Shown here one piece after another: positions 60,744 to 64,000 of a stretch of DNA of 64,000 bases. The DNA is taken from positions 1-64,000 of the forward strand of contig NZ_JAXKVW010000008.1 of NCBI RefSeq assembly GCF_036172515.1, given 5' to 3'. Under the pieces are notes generated by a model. It was not told the DNA's origin, searched no databases, and saw nothing but the letters and a program-made list of their open reading frames with translations. The stretch comes from Flexistipes sp. GTDB lineage: Bacteria > Chrysiogenota > Deferribacteres > Deferribacterales > Flexistipitaceae. The position numbers and the translations under genes are program-made. The stretch's first letter is position 1, and each line of letters starts with the position of its first letter.

Positions 60744-61613
60744 ATGCCTTATTTGCTGGCGGCTTTGAGTGCACTTTTGTGGTCCGGAAATTTTGTCGTG
60801 GGGAAGGGGGCATCTCTTGTAATCCCGCCGATAAGTTTGGGGTATTTCAGGTGGCTTACAGCGTGTATTATTCTTTTACCATTCTCTTACAGACTGTTTA
60901 AAGGCCAGGGTAAAATCATACAGGCCAATAAGGGCTATATTGTTTTAATCGGGCTTCTGGGCGTTGCCATGTTTAATACACTGATTTATACGGCTGTGCA
61001 CTATACTTCAGCAATTAACGCCATACTTGTCAATTCCTTCATTCCCATTTCCATTCTGATTGTATCATTCTTTATGTTTGGTGAAAAAATATCTTTGTTG
61101 AAAATGCTCGGTATTTTGATTTCGTTTTCCGGTGTTATAATCGTTTTGACAGAGGGGAATCCGTTTCTGCTTTTTGCGTTGAGTGTTAACAGAGGGGATA
61201 TTTTAGTTCTTATCGCCGGATTTTGCTGGGCATTTTATTCCAACCTACTGAAAAAATATCCCAAAGAGTTAAATCCTGTTGTTTTTATGCAATGTATAGC
61301 TGTTGTTGGTCTGATTATTTTAACACCTTTTGTTTTGATGGAAAATTTTGTTTTGGATAAGCAGATCCAGATTGGGGTGTTAACAATTTTCAGTATTGCT
61401 TATACCGGTGTTTTTGCTTCTCTGGCTGCTTTCCTCAGCTGGAACAGGGCTGTAAGGGAGGCAGGCGCCTCAAAAGTGGCTCCATTTATACACCTGATGC
61501 CTGTTTTCGGCAGTATTCTGGCGGTAATTTTTCTCGGTGAAACATTTGCCGCATATCATCTTGCGGGGATTGCCGCTGTTTTTTCGGGCATCTTTCTTGC
61601 GACAAAGTATTAG
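60744..61613 (+). CDS. EamA-type drug/metabolite transporter
   Basis: The 289-residue protein has ten membrane helices in two EamA halves. The first begins LLAALSALLWSGNFVVGK and contains RWLTACIILLPF; the second begins RGDILVLIAGFCWAFYSNLLKK near 145. The halves end FGEKISLLKMLGILISFSGVIIV and LGETFAAYHLAGIAAVFSGIFL, as usual. Substrates in the family range from amino acids to nucleosides; none can be named. It is 62 bases after tupC. Confidence 0.9.
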   Translation: MPYLLAALSALLWSGNFVVGKGASLVIPPISLGYFRWLTACIILLPFSYRLFKGQGKIIQANKGYIVLIGLLGVAMFNTLIYTAVHYTSAINAILVNSFIPISILIVSFFMFGEKISLLKMLGILISFSGVIIVLTEGNPFLLFALSVNRGDILVLIAGFCWAFYSNLLKKYPKELNPVVFMQCIAVVGLIILTPFVLMENFVLDKQIQIGVLTIFSIAYTGVFASLAAFLSWNRAVREAGASKVAPFIHLMPVFGSILAVIFLGETFAAYHLAGIAAVFSGIFLATKY

Positions 61614-61615
61614 TA

Positions 61616-61790
61616 ATAGTACTAAGTGCTAAGTGTTAAGTGCTGAGTGCTGAGTGCTGAGTGCTGAGTGAGTGAAGTAGTGAGGTAGGTAGAGTAAAGG
61701 TTGAGGCTGGGGAAGTTGAACAGGTTGAGATGGATGAGTGGGATTCAACATTCAACATTGAACTTACCAATCACGGCTCCATAAATATGT
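61616..61790. repeat. Composite low-complexity repeat patch (copy 4, variant)
   Basis: It starts with AAGTGCT/GAGTGCT heptads, about seven units (61623-61668). It continues with gtgaagtagtgaggtaggtag words and ends with ttcaacattcaacattgaac heptads (61744-61763) and aatcacgg. The first heptad type is also hinted at before the tupB array (taagtgctaagg near 58899). Confidence 0.6.
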
Positions 61791-61855
61791 AAATTTTGGT
61801 CGATAGCCAAAAAATTCGTTGCAAATAAAAAAAATATTATGATACTTAAAGTATT

Positions 61856-62488
61856 ATGAATGAGCAGATGATTACGTTTTTTATTGTTGCTGCATTGCTT
61901 ACCATTTCACCAGGTGCTGATACAATGCTGGTTATAAGAAATGTTATATCTTCCAATGCCAGACGGGGACTTTTGACAACGACAGGCATATGTTCCGGTC
62001 TTTTTTTCCATGCGGCACTTTCTGCACTGGGTGTTTCTGTAATTCTGGTTAAATCAGCGGCAGCATTTTACGTTTTAAAAACTGTAGGTGCAATTTACTT
62101 GTGCTGGCTGGGCGTACAGTCATTAAGGAAAGCTTTTGAAAAAGAGGGTAATTCCACATCTTTTAAAGAGAATAAAAATCATTCTGTTAAATTAAAGAAA
62201 AGTTTTTTGGAAGGCTGGCTCAACAATGTGCTGAATCCTAAGACAGCTGTATTCTACTTTGCTTTTCTCCCCCAATTTATTAATCCCGGCGATCCTGTTT
62301 TTATTAAGTCCATAGGCCTTGCCGGAATTCATTGTGTTATGTCTTTTATCTGGCTTTCGTTCATTGTTTTTTCCGTCCATTCGGTGCGGCTTTTGTTTAT
62401 CAGACCGTTCTTCCGCAGAACTTTGGAAGGATTGAGCGGGGGTGTACTTATTTCACTGGGTATCAAACTGGCCTTTGAAAGCAGATAA
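61856..62488 (+). CDS. LysE/RhtB-family amino-acid exporter
   Basis: A 210-residue protein with six membrane helices. It shows the family opening ALLTISPGADTMLVIRN near 13-29, GVQSLRKAF near 80 and FLEGWLNNVLNPKTAVFYFAFLPQFI near 118. Such proteins export amino acids such as threonine, homoserine or lysine. It is isolated from the upstream transporter by a repeat patch. The initiation codon has no clear ribosome site. Confidence 0.9.
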   Translation: MNEQMITFFIVAALLTISPGADTMLVIRNVISSNARRGLLTTTGICSGLFFHAALSALGVSVILVKSAAAFYVLKTVGAIYLCWLGVQSLRKAFEKEGNSTSFKENKNHSVKLKKSFLEGWLNNVLNPKTAVFYFAFLPQFINPGDPVFIKSIGLAGIHCVMSFIWLSFIVFSVHSVRLLFIRPFFRRTLEGLSGGVLISLGIKLAFESR

Positions 62489-62679
62489 TTTGTTTAAAAA
62501 AATGAGCATAAAATTCTTTTCGAATTGTAAATTCCAAATAAATTTTGAAAACAAAAAATAATTTTGCTGACAGTCTTTACAATATTATAAGCTTGGGATA
62601 TTGTTTTCTTCGGCATGGTTTTTTATGCAAACTGTATTGGACGGGGTATTATAACAATCAACGTAAAAATGGAGGAGTA

Positions 62680-64000
62680 ATGAAGGAAGTTGTCAGAAAA
62701 AAAATTTCCGAAGCTGCCGGAAAGATATATGACGGGGAAATAGATTCATTAAACTATACAGTTGAGATTCCCAAAAAATCTGAAAACGGTGATTTTGCCA
62801 CAAATATTGCTTTTCTGCTTGCCAAAAAATTGAGAAAAGCGCCTGCCAAAATTGCTGAAGACATTCTCAGCCATCTGGATGAAAGCTTCTTTCACAAAGT
62901 TGAAATAGCCGGCGGCGGTTTTATTAACTTTTTTATCTCATATAAACAATTTCACAATTTTCTGCTTAATATTCTTGAAAATGAAGATAATTTAACGGAA
63001 AAAACGAAAAATCCATTGAAAATCCAGGTGGAATTTGTAAGTGCCAATCCCACCGGGCCTTTACATGTAGGGCATGGCAGAGGGGCTTCATACGGGGATT
63101 CGCTGGCAAGAATTCTGAGTGCAGCCGGTCATGAAGTTTACAGGGAATATTATGTCAATGACGCAGGCAATCAAATGAATAACCTGGCAAAGAGTATATA
63201 TGCCAGATACAGCGATTTAACCGGCGGAGATTATCCTTTTCCGGAGGACGGTTATAGAGGAGAGTATATTATTGAGATTGCTGAAAGGCTGAAAAGTGAA
63301 TTCGGCGGATCCCTGTTTTCAAAAGACGAAGATGATGCTCTGTCCATATGTCTTGATCAAGGCAAATCATTTATATTGAATGAGATCAAAGATGATTTAA
63401 GAGATTTTAATGTTGAGTTTGATAACTGGTTTAGTGAGCAGTCTCTCTACGATGATGGAAAGGTTGAAGACACGCTCAATTTTTTAAAGGATAAAGACAA
63501 AATTTACGAAGCAGATTCGGCACTCTGGTTTAAAAGTACAGAATATAAAGATGATAAAGACAGGGTGCTGAGGAAAAGTGACGGCGAGTTAACATATTTT
63601 GCATCCGATATCGCCTATCACAGGGATAAATTTGAAAGGGGTTTTGACAAGGTTATCGATGTTTGGGGAGCTGACCATCACGGCTACGTTGACCGGATGA
63701 AAGCAGCTGTTAATGCTATCGGCAGGGATGAAAACGATTTGTATGTGGCATTGGTTCAGATGGTCAGTCTTATAAAGGATGGGAGCAAAATTTCCATGTC
63801 CACAAGGGCAGGGCAGTTTGTGACTCTTAAGTGGCTTGTTGATGAGGTGGGTGCTTCTGCAGCACGTTTCTTTTATTTGATGCGCGATATAAATTCTCAG
63901 TTCGAGTTTGATATAGATTTGGCCAAAAGCAAAACATCAGATAACCCTGTTTATTATGTTCAGTACGGACATGCAAGGGTTTGCAGTCTTTTTGCAAAGC
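62680..64000 (+). CDS. argS: Arginyl-tRNA synthetase (5' part, cut by window edge)
   Basis: From ATG 62680, behind GGAGGAG, the frame is open to the right edge (about 440 codons of the roughly 550 expected). The N-terminal Add-1 domain runs to about residue 85. It is followed by VEFVSANPTGPLHVGHGRGA, with the class I HIGH motif as HVGH near 130. Later segments YYVNDAGNQMN, ASDIAYHRDKFERGFDKVIDVWGADHHGY and MVSLIKDGSKISMSTRAG (KMSKS-loop region as KISMS) are typical of ArgS. Essential gene, no defects seen. Confidence 0.95.
   Translation, partial: MKEVVRKKISEAAGKIYDGEIDSLNYTVEIPKKSENGDFATNIAFLLAKKLRKAPAKIAEDILSHLDESFFHKVEIAGGGFINFFISYKQFHNFLLNILENEDNLTEKTKNPLKIQVEFVSANPTGPLHVGHGRGASYGDSLARILSAAGHEVYREYYVNDAGNQMNNLAKSIYARYSDLTGGDYPFPEDGYRGEYIIEIAERLKSEFGGSLFSKDEDDALSICLDQGKSFILNEIKDDLRDFNVEFDNWFSEQSLYDDGKVEDTLNFLKDKDKIYEADSALWFKSTEYKDDKDRVLRKSDGELTYFASDIAYHRDKFERGFDKVIDVWGADHHGYVDRMKAAVNAIGRDENDLYVALVQMVSLIKDGSKISMSTRAGQFVTLKWLVDEVGASAARFFYLMRDINSQFEFDIDLAKSKTSDNPVYYVQYGHARVCSLFAK

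Overview
The window comes from an AT-rich, Gram-negative, anaerobically respiring bacterium. Multihaem cytochromes, a Psr-type molybdoenzyme, tungstate uptake, the gene orders and the general protein character suggest the phylum Deferribacterota (relatives of Flexistipes, Deferribacter or Geovibrio). That placement is an inference from family content, not from a marker-gene tree. No plasmid, prophage or CRISPR signature is present. A transposase fragment sits on the left edge, and argS runs off the right edge.

Layout. 1-340: IS edge and low-complexity repeats. 340-6916: HAD phosphatase, then an operon of radical SAM protein, pgeF, yggS, yggT, PIN-TRAM protein and ispD. 6917-7584: cluster of palindromic repeats. 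7585-10447: PAQR/HlyIII protein, FabK-like flavoenzyme, DUF3617 protein, Gph-like phosphatase. 10562-15044: three-gene signalling operon (REC-HD-GYP, REC-FIST, globin-coupled histidine kinase). 15139-18600: tRNA-Gln followed closely by proB, proA, nadD and rsfS. 18698-19981: a frameshifted DnaQ-like exonuclease and a lytic transglycosylase. 20025-25225: a Ybh-type efflux operon (HlyD adaptor, double ATPase, two ABC-2 permeases). 25496-27059: coiled-coil protein, MagIII-like glycosylase and rnpB. The RNase P RNA carries two near-identical 106-nt inserts, in P3 and P12.

27121-39995 is the respiratory island. It encodes 12-haem and 10-haem cytochromes, a double-rhodanese lipoprotein, a porin and a small exported protein (an ExtHIJ-like set). 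These are followed by a Tat-exported molybdoenzyme with its ferredoxin and NrfD subunits, a TPR protein, and a split b6f-like Rieske/cytochrome b complex with a tetrahaem cytochrome. Together they could move electrons from quinol through the periplasm, and perhaps across the outer membrane, to sulfur, selenium or metal acceptors.

39997-45743: thioesterase, a candidate small RNA with a CU-rich anti-Shine-Dalgarno segment, TPR protein, MshEN protein, pilT and an RqcH-like NFACT protein. 45744-46347: a second repeat sink. 46348-56996: one long leftward operon running from a membrane zinc-ribbon protein, DUF4388 protein and odd response regulator through ftsE, ftsX, envC, ctpA and a divergent polysaccharide deacetylase to tsaD and dusB. 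It links cell-division peptidoglycan splitting with tRNA modification. 57145-60681: tungstate regulator and tupABC, with a hexanucleotide array before tupB. 60744-64000: two exporters and argS.

The items most worth a second look are the twin inserts in RNase P RNA, the REC-FIST/globin-kinase cassette, the Ext-Psr-b6f island, the candidate small RNA, the hexamer array in front of tupB, and a composite family of short tandem repeats that recurs between genes.
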